DNA of 64,000 nucleotides from Bradyrhizobium sp. CB3481. GTDB taxonomy: Bacteria > Pseudomonadota > Alphaproteobacteria > Rhizobiales > Xanthobacteraceae. This document shows, piece by piece, positions 25,374-32,918 of the stretch. Position 1 is the stretch's first letter. Each line of letters starts with the position of its first letter. The position numbers and the translations under genes are program-made. The stretch covers positions 5,910,501-5,974,500 of the forward strand of contig NZ_CP121647.1 in the NCBI RefSeq assembly GCF_029714305.1, given 5' to 3'. A model generated the notes under the pieces. The model searched no databases. It was given only the letters and a program-made list of their open reading frames with translations, and was not told the DNA's origin.

Positions 25374-25901
25374 CTATTGCGGGCAGTAGTCCCAGAAGCC
25401 CTGGGTGCGCGACGGATCGGTATAGAACCAGCACATGCCGGGCGCCGGCGCGGTACCGGCCCACGCTGCAGCATTCGCGGCGGTCACGAAGCCGATGGCG
25501 GCGCCCGCGGCGATGGCTCCGCCCACGGGCCAACGATACCAGCCGGGACGAGCCCACCGTACGCCCCCACCGTGATAGCCGGGGCGCACGACGGTCGTCC
25601 GTCGGACTGCCACGTTGCCGCGCGGCCCGACCACGGCGGTGCGGCCGCGATAGGCGGCTCCTCGTGGGCCGACCACCGCCCCTCCGCGGTGGACCACGGC
25701 GCCGCCGCGCGGCCCGACGACGGCGCGCCCGCCACGGGCCATGGCGCGAACAGGTTGGACGAGAGGAGATGTGTCGGAGAACGATGCCGGAGCGACAGGA
25801 GGCAGCGGCGCCGAGGCTGCTTGATCGGGCGTGAGGGTTATCGTGGTGAACAGAAGAACGAAACCGGGAAGAGCGAGGCAGAAACCGGACTTGACTGTCA
25901 T
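25374..25901 (-). CDS. Secreted protein with repeated VVGPRG motifs
   Basis: 175 residues. A signal-like hydrophobic start (about 5-30) is followed by an Arg/Gly/Val-rich stretch with imperfect repeats (AVVGPRGGAVVHRGG, AVVGPRGAAYRGRT, AVVGPRGNVAVRR). A C-terminal part has a hydrophobic segment (AIAAGAAIGFVTAANAA) and the ending PGMCWFYTDPSRTQGFWDYC. This type of small envelope protein is frequent in Bradyrhizobium. Its stop is 22 bases before the FGE start, so it probably leads the sulfatase operon. Function unknown. Confidence 0.7.
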   Translation of the reverse strand: MTVKSGFCLALPGFVLLFTTITLTPDQAASAPLPPVAPASFSDTSPLVQPVRAMARGGRAVVGPRGGAVVHRGGAVVGPRGAAYRGRTAVVGPRGNVAVRRTTVVRPGYHGGGVRWARPGWYRWPVGGAIAAGAAIGFVTAANAAAWAGTAPAPGMCWFYTDPSRTQGFWDYCPQ

Positions 25902-26779
25902 TTCACTTCCTCCTCGGCGGCCACTCTTATGGGGGCGGTCTCGCCGATTACTGATCGATATTTATCTCCATTGTGGTCGTTGGGTCGGGCCCCTCCGTCA
26001 CGCGTAAAACGGGTGAAGCGACGGAAGATCGACCGTTTGAGGCTAGAGCTACTCTTTGGTCATGGCAAGCGGCTTAGCTGTCGCGGGTCGCCGAGGCCTC
26101 TTTGGATGGATCGAAAGATGCAGGAACTCGGTTCCGTCCGACAGCGGGGTTCTAGGAGGGCAGCGTCCGACTGCGTTCACCGGAGGGAAACGAGCTCGTC
26201 GAATTCACGAAGACCTTCGTTCGAGAGACGGCGGGTTCCTTCAAGGATTTCGTCGAGAGCATAAAGAAAGCCGTGAGCTCGCGTTCCGCGAGCGGTGCTT
26301 GATGCGGCGGCGTCTCGCCTGGCACCGTCACCGTTGAAATAGATCAACAGGCGATCTTCGGCTTTGACGCCCAGATTGATCGTCATGTCCGCCCTGATCA
26401 CTCAACCGGAATCGCCGCAAAACCTTCGCGTTCGGAGGAAGCGCATCGCGTTGCGGAAGAGTATTTGGGCGATCTGAAGGAGGTCCAGCGCGAGCCGCGG
26501 CCCCGGCTGCTTCAGTGAAGTGCTCGCACGAAATAACGCTCCGACTGAGCTCGAAGTCCATCGGGATGCGGGCGCACGAAACCCCGCCGCGCAAAGAGCG
26601 AAATTCTTCCCAACCAAGCGTGTCCATGCGGCATGCGGCAGAGTGCTTATTCTACCCCGCAGGCGATCAGCGGTTGAACATCTATGAAAGCATCAACCGA
26701 CTCGTTCTTATTGCGCTTCCGACTCTTCTTTCGAAGGCCCATAGCGCTGACCGTCCGCGGTCAGTCGCCAGGCATTGCC
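25902..26779. other. Long stretch without a confident gene
   Basis: About 880 bases between the sulfatase operon and dksA. Frames on both strands are short and lack ribosome-binding sites. One 74-codon minus-strand frame (26177-26401) and a plus-strand helix-like stretch near 26200-26310 were considered and not accepted. The region should contain the operon promoter (an A+T-rich patch, GATCGATATTTATCTCC, near 25950) and possibly remnants of decayed genes. Confidence 0.4.
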
Positions 26780-27190
26780 CTACTCGTCGCGATAAACCTT
26801 CTCGCGCTTCTCGTGACGTTCCTGCGCTTCCACCGACAGCGTTGCAATGGGGCGGGCCTCCAGCCGCTTGAGCGAGATCGGCTCGCCGGTCTCCTCGCAG
26901 TAGCCGTAGGTATTGTCCTCAATGCGTTGCAGCGCGGCGTCGATCTTGGAGATCAACTTGCGCTGGCGGTCACGGGCGCGCAGTTCGATGGCGCGATCGG
27001 TTTCGGAAGAGGCGCGATCAGCCAGATCGGGATGATTGACGTTCTCTTCCTGAAGAGTCTGCAGAGTGATTTTCGATTCCCTCAGAATCTCGTCCTTCCA
27101 CGCCAGGAGCTTGGCGCGAAAATAATCGCGCTGGCGCTCGTTCATGAAAGGCTCTTTTTCGGAGGGTCGATAGTTCTTCAACTTTTCCAA
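26780..27190 (-). CDS. dksA: DksA-type RNA polymerase-binding transcription factor
   Basis: About 136 residues. The conserved core MNERQRDYFRAKLLAWKDEI, SSETDRAIELRARDRQRKLI and a zinc-finger-like region ending RHEKREKVYRDE are alphaproteobacterial DksA. Only one finger Cys remains (YGYCEETGEP); the others are replaced, as is normal in this clade. Conserved residues YRPSEKEPF precede the first ATG, so the true start is upstream; TTG at 27190 is the best candidate. With ppGpp it adjusts rRNA and amino-acid promoters. In several alphaproteobacteria it neighbours fliX. Confidence 0.9.
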   Translation of the reverse strand: MEKLKNYRPSEKEPFMNERQRDYFRAKLLAWKDEILRESKITLQTLQEENVNHPDLADRASSETDRAIELRARDRQRKLISKIDAALQRIEDNTYGYCEETGEPISLKRLEARPIATLSVEAQERHEKREKVYRDE

Positions 27191-27345
27191 GGCCAGCCCA
27201 TCTTCACGTGCAAGGCGGGGCGGAAAATTGTCCGTCCGCGCGGGCCTTATATAGCGGCGGGTTGTGACAGACAATATCGGCCCTCCCCTTGGGGGTAGCT
27301 CCCCCAAGGCCTTGCACAGGCAAAGTTATTGGGCAGCCCGTCGGT

Positions 27346-27957
27346 CTAGTAGCCGACCGTAAAGCGCTGGCGGATATGGGCCGGGCGCTCGATCTCGTCG
27401 GCGAGTGCAACTGCGAAGTCCTCGAAGGAAATCGAGCTTTTGCCGTCGGCAGCGGTCAAAAGCTGGTCGGTCCCGATACGGAACTTTCCGGTCCGTTCGC
27501 CGGCCACGAACAGGGCCGAGGGCGACAGGAAGGTCCAGTTCAGTTCCTTCTCGGCCCGAAGCAGGTCGAGGAACGCGGCGCCCGCCTCGGCTTCCGCCTT
27601 GTATGCCACGGGAAACCCCGGGGTGGTCACCAGCCGGACACCGGGTGCCACGTCAAGGCTGCCGGCACCGCCGACGACGAGGTACCTGCCAACCTTCGAT
27701 TCCCTGGCGGCGGCGATCAGCTTGAGCGGATCGCTGGCCAGAAAGCGGACCGAGCTGATGGCGGCGTCATGGCCGGCCAGCAGCCGGGCCAGCCCGGCCT
27801 GGTCGGCAACATCGCCCTTGACCGGAGTGACGCCCGCCTCGGCGGCGACCTTTTCGGGATTGCGGACGATGGCGGTCACGCTATGGCCGCGGCGGACGAG
27901 CTCGGCAGAGATGCGCGAGCCGGCGTTGCCGGACGCGCCGATGACGGCGATTTTCAT
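27346..27957 (-). CDS. NAD(P)-binding (NmrA/SDR-like) oxidoreductase
   Basis: 203 residues with the Rossmann start MKIAVIGASGNAGSRI (GxxGxxG), a strand/helix alternation and YLVVGGAGSLDV midway. It is the short atypical-SDR type that binds NAD(P)H, often acting as quinone reductase-like or redox sensor. It is divergent from an HxlR regulator across about 116 bases, a common arrangement in which the regulator controls the enzyme in response to electrophiles or disulfide stress. Substrate unknown. Confidence 0.88.
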   Translation of the reverse strand: MKIAVIGASGNAGSRISAELVRRGHSVTAIVRNPEKVAAEAGVTPVKGDVADQAGLARLLAGHDAAISSVRFLASDPLKLIAAARESKVGRYLVVGGAGSLDVAPGVRLVTTPGFPVAYKAEAEAGAAFLDLLRAEKELNWTFLSPSALFVAGERTGKFRIGTDQLLTAADGKSSISFEDFAVALADEIERPAHIRQRFTVGY

Positions 27958-28073
27958 GAAAGTCTCCCTTGCGATAACCGGATGTGGTATCCAATGGTGA
28001 CTAGATAGCGAAAGGGATGTAAGTGTGAAGAGAGCACTTTTGGGTCACCTGATTACGCCGGAGTAACCGCCTC
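27958..28073. promoter_or_regulatory. Divergent promoter/operator region for the HxlR pair
   Basis: 116 bases between two divergent genes. It contains A+T-rich segments (TGGTATCCAATGGTGACTAG near 27985-28005) suited to promoter and HxlR operator function. An imperfect symmetry around GGTATCCAATGGTGACTA may be the operator, but I cannot define it firmly. Confidence 0.4.
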
Positions 28074-28463
28074 GTGAAAGCCGCCAATTCGAAAATACCG
28101 AACGCCTATTCGGCCGATTGCCCGACCCGCCAGATTCTCGATCGCGTCGGCGACAAATGGGCGGTGTTGATCCTGCTTCTCGTGCGCGACGAGCCGATGC
28201 GTTTCAATGCGTTACGCCGCGCCATTGAAGGGATCTCGCAGAAGATGCTGAGCCAGGTTCTCAAATCGCTTGAACGCGACGGGCTGATCAAGCGCCGCGT
28301 CATCGCGACCGTGCCTGTTACGGTGGAGTATTCGATCACGCCGCTCGGCGCGACACTCGCGGACGCCGTCGATCCGTTGCGGGATTGGGCGGAGAAGAAC
28401 CTGAAGGAAGTGCTGAACGCGCAGCGCCGCTACGATGCGGCGCGCAAGGACATAGCGGCGTGA
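28074..28463 (+). CDS. HxlR-family winged-helix regulator
   Basis: 129 residues, GTG start. It has the HxlR hallmark: a conserved N-terminal Cys (SADCPTRQILDRVGDKWAVL, Cys about residue 16), then the winged helix RFNALRRAIEGISQKMLSQ and YSITPLGATLADAV. HxlR/YodB-type repressors often sense quinones or reactive species through that Cys. It is divergent from the NAD(P)-binding oxidoreductase, its likely target. Confidence 0.92.
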   Translation: MKAANSKIPNAYSADCPTRQILDRVGDKWAVLILLLVRDEPMRFNALRRAIEGISQKMLSQVLKSLERDGLIKRRVIATVPVTVEYSITPLGATLADAVDPLRDWAEKNLKEVLNAQRRYDAARKDIAA

Positions 28464-28477
28464 GTCCATCCACCGCT

Positions 28478-28582
28478 GTCATTCCCCGCTTTAAGCGGGG
28501 CATCCAGTACGCCGCGGCCTTTCCGCCAGAAAACAGGCTTCTCTGGAATACTGGGTTGCCCGGTCAAGCCGGGCAACGACAG
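28478..28582. repeat. Palindromic intergenic repeat with two GC hairpins
   Basis: The outer ends are inverted (GTCATT at 28478, AACGAC near 28580). Each side contains a hairpin: CCCCGC-TTTAA-GCGGGG (28484-28500) and GCCCGG-TCAAG-CCGGGC (28558-28574). It sits just after the HxlR gene and just before the convergent end of fliX. From general knowledge it resembles abundant Bradyrhizobium intergenic palindromes. It may also act as a bidirectional terminator. Confidence 0.7.
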
Positions 28583-28594
28583 TCGGATGTAGCC

Positions 28595-29011
28595 CTAGAA
28601 CCGCTGCCCGGCCTTCGCCAGTTCGACCTCGACGCGAAGCTCGATCTCGGAGAGCACGGCATCGAGGCCGGGATCGCCGGAGGAGGCCTTCAAATTCGCA
28701 GCCGCGTCGCGTAGCCGGTTCACCGTCGAGGCATCGAGATTGCCGGACAGCAATCCCATCTTGAGTTCGTCGAGCACGTCGAGCGCGCCCCTGCCCCGCG
28801 CCACCGAACGCTTGCGGCGCTCGGTCGGATCTTCGACGCCCTGCAGGGCGAGCAGCGCATCGATGTTGCCGGCGGCTTTGGGCGCAGCAGCCGAGCGCGT
28901 CTCTTCGGGCGCGGCCGGCGTTTCCGGCAGCGAGAAGCCGGTCGAACTGGTTCGCCGCGTATGGCTCGCAGGCGATCCAAGCGTCGTGCCGTTCGGTCCG
29001 TAGATGCGCAT
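28595..29011 (-). CDS. fliX: Flagellar assembly regulator FliX
   Basis: 138 residues starting MRIYGPNGTTLGSPAS, the typical FliX opening. A variable Pro/Ala linker follows, then the conserved helical half (about 45-135) with IDALLALQGVEDPTERRKRSV, GALDVLDELKMGLLSG and a final amphipathic helix. In Caulobacter, FliX links completion of early flagellar structures to the sigma-54 activator FlbD. It is divergent from flgI, a conserved arrangement. Confidence 0.9.
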   Translation of the reverse strand: MRIYGPNGTTLGSPASHTRRTSSTGFSLPETPAAPEETRSAAAPKAAGNIDALLALQGVEDPTERRKRSVARGRGALDVLDELKMGLLSGNLDASTVNRLRDAAANLKASSGDPGLDAVLSEIELRVEVELAKAGQRF

Positions 29012-29188
29012 CGTGGTGATCTCACCGTGAGAGTCGCAGGACCTTCGCCCTCTTATGGTTAACGACGCGTAAACAGCCCGGCAAAATCTGCCGACGTACG
29101 GCAGTTTCGCCCATCGTGGTGAAGCCGAGCAGCATCGGCGGCCCCGCGAACATTCAGCAATATCAAGCTATTGCCCAAGAGACGCGGC

Positions 29189-29205
29189 GTGGCACGGCGT
29201 TCGCA
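29189..29205 (+). promoter_or_regulatory. Candidate sigma-54 promoter of flgI operon
   Basis: GTGGCACGGCGTTCGCA matches -24/-12 promoters (GG at 29191-29192, GC at 29203-29204, correct spacing). It shares the TCGCW variant with the flgF promoter. It lies 72 bases before the flgI start codon. Confidence 0.65.
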
Positions 29206-29276
29206 TAGTTAATGGTGGACCGCCGTCATGGGAGTGGCGCCGCGGTCCGGCGGAAATACCTCGAGGGGAGCACGGG

Positions 29277-30401
29277 ATGCGCAGCATCCGTTCGGCAAAA
29301 CTGATTTGGGTGGCCTGCGCTGCGCTGCTCGCGCTGGCGCTATCGCCTTCGTCCGCGGGCGCGACGTCGCGGATCAAGGACCTCGCCAATATCGAAGGCG
29401 TGCGACAGAACCAGCTGATCGGCTATGGCCTCGTGGTCGGCCTCAACGGCACCGGCGACACCCTGAACAACATCCCCTTCACCAAGCAATCGCTGCAGGC
29501 GATGCTGGAGCGCATGGGCGTCAACATCCGCGGCGCCACCATCCGCACCGGCAACGTCGCCGCCGTCATGGTGACCGGCAACCTGCCCGCCTTCGGCACT
29601 CAGGGCACGCGGATGGACGTCACGGTATCCGCGCTTGGCGATGCCAAGAACCTGCAGGGCGGCACCCTGCTCGTCACCCCCCTGCTCGGCGCCGACGGCA
29701 ACGTCTATGCGGTCGCCCAGGGCTCGCTGGCGATCTCCGGCTTCCAGGCCGAAGGCGAAGCCGCCAAGATCGTGCGCGGCGTGCCGACGGTCGGCCGCAT
29801 CGCCAACGGCGCCATCATCGAGCGTGAGATCGAGTTCGCGCTCAATCGCCTGCCCAATGTTCGCCTGGCCCTGCGTAACGCCGACTTCACCACCGCCAAG
29901 CGCATTGCCGCCGCTGTCAACGACTTCCTCGGCGTCAAGACCGCCGAGCCGATCGATCCCTCCACGGTGCAGCTTTCGATTCCGGCCGAGTTCAAGGGCA
30001 ACGTCGTTGCTTTCCTGACCGAGATCGAGCAGTTGCAGGTCGACCCGGATCTCGCCGCCAAGATAGTGATCGACGAACGCTCCGGCATCATCGTGATGGG
30101 CCGCGACGTCCGCGTGGCCACCGTGGCCGTGGCCCAGGGTAATCTCACCGTGACGATTTCGGAAAGCCCGCAAGTGAGCCAGCCCAACCCGCTGTCGCGC
30201 GGCCGGACCGTGGTGACGCCGCGCACCGGCGTCAGCGTCAGCGAGGACGGCAAGAAATTCGCGGTCGTCAAGGATGGCGTCTCGTTGCAGCAGCTCGTCG
30301 ACGGCCTCAACGGGCTCGGCATCGGCCCGCGCGACCTGATCGGCATCCTGCAGGCGATCAAGGCCGCCGGCGCGATCCAGGCCGACATCGAGGTGATGTG
30401 A
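29277..30401 (+). CDS. flgI: Flagellar P-ring protein FlgI
   Basis: 374 residues with a Sec signal peptide (about 1-29). The conserved body begins SRIKDLANIEGVRQNQLIGY and GLVVGLNGTGDTLNN. The C-terminus has GVSLQQLVDGLNGLGIGPRD and LIGILQAIKAAGAIQADIEV. FlgI polymerises into the P ring in the periplasm with help from FlgA (flgA at 14362). Its TGA overlaps the ATG of flgJ by one base. Confidence 0.97.
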   Translation: MRSIRSAKLIWVACAALLALALSPSSAGATSRIKDLANIEGVRQNQLIGYGLVVGLNGTGDTLNNIPFTKQSLQAMLERMGVNIRGATIRTGNVAAVMVTGNLPAFGTQGTRMDVTVSALGDAKNLQGGTLLVTPLLGADGNVYAVAQGSLAISGFQAEGEAAKIVRGVPTVGRIANGAIIEREIEFALNRLPNVRLALRNADFTTAKRIAAAVNDFLGVKTAEPIDPSTVQLSIPAEFKGNVVAFLTEIEQLQVDPDLAAKIVIDERSGIIVMGRDVRVATVAVAQGNLTVTISESPQVSQPNPLSRGRTVVTPRTGVSVSEDGKKFAVVKDGVSLQQLVDGLNGLGIGPRDLIGILQAIKAAGAIQADIEVM

Positions 30402-30739
30402 TGAACGCCGTCGCCAATTCCTACAACAAGACCTCGTTGATCAACGGCCGCAAGGACCTGCAGCTGGCCGATGCGCTGACCAAGATTTCGCCCGAGGCGC
30501 AGAAGAAGACGCGCGCCAAGGCCGAGGAGTTCGAGGCGATGTTCCTCAACTCGATGTTTTCCCAGATGACCACCGGCGTTAAAGGCGAAGGACCGTTCGG
30601 CGACACGCCCGGCACCGGCGTCTGGCGCTCGATGCTGACGGACGAATACTCGAAGTCGTTCGCCAAGTCCGGCGGCATCGGCATTTCCAACGACGTCTTC
30701 CGCACCCTGATCCTGCAGCAAGCCAACCGCGCCGGCTGA
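30401..30739 (+). CDS. flgJ: Rod-binding protein FlgJ (N-terminal domain form)
   Basis: 112 residues from the ATG overlapping the flgI stop. It contains only the rod-capping domain: KAEEFEAMFLNSMFSQMTTG, GVWRSMLTDEYSKSFAKSGG and GISNDVFRTLILQQ. The C-terminal muramidase domain of enteric FlgJ is absent, which is the usual form in alphaproteobacteria, where a separate enzyme cuts peptidoglycan. It is placed between flgI and the FlgN-like gene. Confidence 0.92.
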   Translation: MNAVANSYNKTSLINGRKDLQLADALTKISPEAQKKTRAKAEEFEAMFLNSMFSQMTTGVKGEGPFGDTPGTGVWRSMLTDEYSKSFAKSGGIGISNDVFRTLILQQANRAG

Positions 30740-30756
30740 TCAAAAGGAATCCCGAC

Positions 30757-31254
30757 ATGAATCCGCGTCCCCAGACCAGCCCCGCCCCGGCGCCCGCGCC
30801 AGCAAGAGCGATCTCCACGCCGGCCGACGCGCGCAAGCTCGCCGAGAGCCTGATGGAGGTGATGGACGCCCTGCTCGGCACCATCGAGCGCGAAACCGAA
30901 CTGGTTCGCGCCGGCAAGCTGCGCGAGGCGATGCGGCTGGAAGAGCAGAAGGGCGAGCTGTCACGCCGCTACATGATCACGGTCGAAAATCTCAAGAACG
31001 CGCAAAAATATTTGTCGCAGGTGTCGCCGGAATTGCTTGCCACGCTGCGCCGCCATCACGACACCTTCCGCGCGATGCTGCAGATCAATCTCACGGTGCT
31101 CGCGACCGCGCACGCCGTATCCGAAGGCATCGTGCGTGGCGTTAATGCCGAGATCCAGCGCAAGAACATCCCGAGCACCTATACGGCTTCGGGGCAACGC
31201 GCCGCACCGGGTCCGCGCAACATGACCCCGCTCTCGGTCAGCCGCTCGCTGTAA
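30757..31254 (+). CDS. FlgN-like flagellar chaperone
   Basis: 165 residues, nearly all helical after a Pro/Ala-rich start. Long helices ESLMEVMDALLGTIERETEL, VRAGKLREAMRLEEQKGELS and RRHHDTFRAMLQINLTVLAT form the FlgN-type three-helix coiled coil. FlgN guards FlgK and FlgL before export. Gene position after flgI-flgJ supports a flagellar job. The C-terminal 25 residues are disordered. Assignment is by fold pattern and context. Confidence 0.75.
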   Translation: MNPRPQTSPAPAPAPARAISTPADARKLAESLMEVMDALLGTIERETELVRAGKLREAMRLEEQKGELSRRYMITVENLKNAQKYLSQVSPELLATLRRHHDTFRAMLQINLTVLATAHAVSEGIVRGVNAEIQRKNIPSTYTASGQRAAPGPRNMTPLSVSRSL

Positions 31255-31345
31255 CCACCGATCTTCGATATCTACAATTTTCACTAAATTTGCGCGCTCG
31301 CGTCAGAGCGAGATTTAGCGTGTTCCCTAACATCGCGTTGAGATG

Positions 31346-31362
31346 TAGGGGGCTATATTGCA
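31346..31362 (+). promoter_or_regulatory. Weak sigma-54-like site before the FlaG-like gene
   Basis: TAGGGGGCTATATTGCA keeps GG and GC with the exact -24/-12 spacing and a perfect TTGCA. It lacks the CAC of the -24 element. Position is 48 bases before the start codon of the FlaG-like gene. Confidence 0.3.
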
Positions 31363-31409
31363 ACCCACGAGGGGTTGGGATTTGACTCGCAGCAAGCCTG
31401 GAGGCTGCC

Positions 31410-31790
31410 ATGAGTACAGATTTCAACATCAAACCGGTGGGGGCACCGGTTGCCGCGCCGATCGTTCAGCATGTGAGCGAGGCGGCTCAACATGCGGTCG
31501 CAACCGAACTGCCGGCGAGCAAGAGCGTCGCGGCAGTCGACGCCGGCGCGCGCGCCAACACCGATTCCGCCGCAGTCCGCGTCTCCATTTCAAATCCCGC
31601 GGTGTCCAACCAGGTCGTGATCGATCGTGACGCCCGTGCCGTCGTTTATCAAGTTGTCGACGTCAAGACGAGCCAGGTGGTGAAGCAGTTTCCCGAAGAA
31701 GCCGTGCTACGCCGCCGCGCCTATTTCCACACCCTCGACCTCACCAAGGACGCGCCGCAGCGTCTTCGCGCCACCGACCGCAAGGCTTAA
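31410..31790 (+). CDS. FlaG-like flagellar-locus protein
   Basis: 126 residues. A disordered Ala/Val-rich first half is followed by a beta-hairpin typical of FlaG: VIDRDARAVVYQVVDVKTSQ then VVKQFPEEAVLRRRAYF, which parallels the FlaG pattern of DxxTGEVVRQIPxEE. FlaG influences filament length in other bacteria; its role here is inferred from that likeness and from position between FlgN-like and flaF. The ribosome-binding site is CTGGAGG. Confidence 0.65.
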   Translation: MSTDFNIKPVGAPVAAPIVQHVSEAAQHAVATELPASKSVAAVDAGARANTDSAAVRVSISNPAVSNQVVIDRDARAVVYQVVDVKTSQVVKQFPEEAVLRRRAYFHTLDLTKDAPQRLRATDRKA

Positions 31791-31852
31791 TCGCTCGGTT
31801 CTGAATTGGCATCAGGCTCGGCTAACGCGGTTCGGGATCACGATGCGTTGGC

Positions 31853-32215
31853 TTACGAACGCTTCGCATAGGCCTGATCGAGATAGGTCTGTCCGCTGGC
31901 GCCATCGGTGACAACGTTCTTGATCAGCGCCTTATTGTTCCCCGTGAGCGTGAACTTGGTGTCGCCGACCCGGAACGCGTTGTCCTTGATCAGCACTTCC
32001 TGATATTTGTTGGTGCCGCCGCTCTGGTATTGCACCTTGGCGCGGAATCCCGTGACGTTCGAGACCGTGATCTTGAACGTCTTCTGGTCCGCATATTTTC
32101 CTGTCCAGCTACCTTCATAGAGCTTGGGATCGACCGCCACGTATGGAGTCTTGGACGGGACGGCCATTCCCGCCGTTTTGTAGTTGGCTGAGATGATGTT
32201 CCAGAGGTCAGCCAT
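31853..32215 (-). CDS. Hypothetical protein encoded between fliC/flaF genes
   Basis: 120 residues from the Met of MADLWNIISANYKTAGMAVP. It has no signal peptide. The rest is beta-rich, with NKYQEVLIKDNAFRVGDTKF and FTLTGNNKALIKNVVTDG. It starts 23 bases after the flaF stop on the same strand, so it is likely co-transcribed with flaF. The family was not recognised. Its position suggests a flagellin-related role, but the sequence does not show one. Confidence 0.6.
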   Translation of the reverse strand: MADLWNIISANYKTAGMAVPSKTPYVAVDPKLYEGSWTGKYADQKTFKITVSNVTGFRAKVQYQSGGTNKYQEVLIKDNAFRVGDTKFTLTGNNKALIKNVVTDGASGQTYLDQAYAKRS

Positions 32216-32238
32216 CTTGGCACGCTCGAACGAACCGG

Positions 32239-32604
32239 TTAGCCGCGACCCGAGAGACCAGCGGCGAGATTGCAGTTGATGTCGATCAGCGACTTCAGCT
32301 TGGCAGGGTCCGGATTCAACTGCATGTCGACCGTCTGCTTCATCACGAACACGCCGATGTTGGCGATGTTCTGCCGCACCTCGATCGACTGGGGATTCTC
32401 GTCCGCCTGCGCCGCGCTCATGAAGATCGACCAAAGCCGGCGATTGAATAGCAGCGCGTTCTCCATCGCCTTGCCGGGGCCCTGCCAGTTGTTCTGAACT
32501 TCCTGGAGCTGTCGTGCGGCCTTCAGCAGCGCCTGCGCTTCGATTTCACGGGGGGACGACGTCGTTTGCGATGTACGCGCGTAGGCCTGGGCTGCATTAG
32601 ACAT
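32239..32604 (-). CDS. flaF: Flagellar biosynthesis regulator FlaF
   Basis: 121 residues with the FlaF pattern: AAQAYARTSQTTSSPREIEA, ALLKAARQLQEVQNNWQGPG, then ALLFNRRLWSIFMSAAQADE and NIANIGVFVMKQTVD. In Caulobacter FlaF is needed for flagellin translation/export and opposes FlbT, which represses flagellin mRNA. It is encoded downstream of fliC on the same strand, behind the fliC terminator, so it has its own promoter in the 300-base gap. Confidence 0.93.
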   Translation of the reverse strand: MSNAAQAYARTSQTTSSPREIEAQALLKAARQLQEVQNNWQGPGKAMENALLFNRRLWSIFMSAAQADENPQSIEVRQNIANIGVFVMKQTVDMQLNPDPAKLKSLIDINCNLAAGLSGRG

Positions 32605-32863
32605 TCACGAACCTCGATGGAAGCGGTTTTGCAGGACCGCGGGGAATTCGAAAAACTGCCCAACTTTCATACAGGTAGTGCCTTTAAATATGGTTAGCAG
32701 GCGTTACTGATTGTGTCGTTTAGCCGGCAAAATCCATACTTTCCTCAGCATGCGGCGACCAGGTTCGGATGGACTTAAGATCGAACACCAAATTCTCTGC
32801 TTCGGCTTTTTTCTTCATGTCGGCGCTTTTACTTTCGAGCTTGCGCGAAATTCATGCTGCAAG

Positions 32864-32894
32864 AAAAAAGGCGGCGAGGTTTTCCTCGCCGCCT
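32864..32894 (-). terminator. Strong intrinsic terminator of fliC
   Basis: Read on the minus strand, GGCGGCGAGG and CCTCGCCGCC form a perfect 10-bp stem with an AAAA loop, followed by TTTTTT. It is 25 bases after the flagellin stop codon, as expected for an abundant mRNA. Confidence 0.9.
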
Positions 32895-32918
32895 TGATCA
32901 TTGAAATTGCCGTCGCGC

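Noticed and set aside
25338..26264. Plus-strand 308-codon frame
   Set aside because: Antisense to the VVGPRG-repeat gene, extremely Arg/Gly-rich.
26200..26310. Plus-strand helix-like stretch ending in SIKKAVSSRSASGA
   Set aside because: Reads like an amphipathic protein tail but has no start codon in frame and no continuation upstream, so it cannot be supported as a gene.
26177..26401. 74-codon minus-strand frame, possibly a gene
   Set aside because: No ribosome-binding site, mixed composition and no recognised motif; the region overlaps other weak frames and seems decayed.
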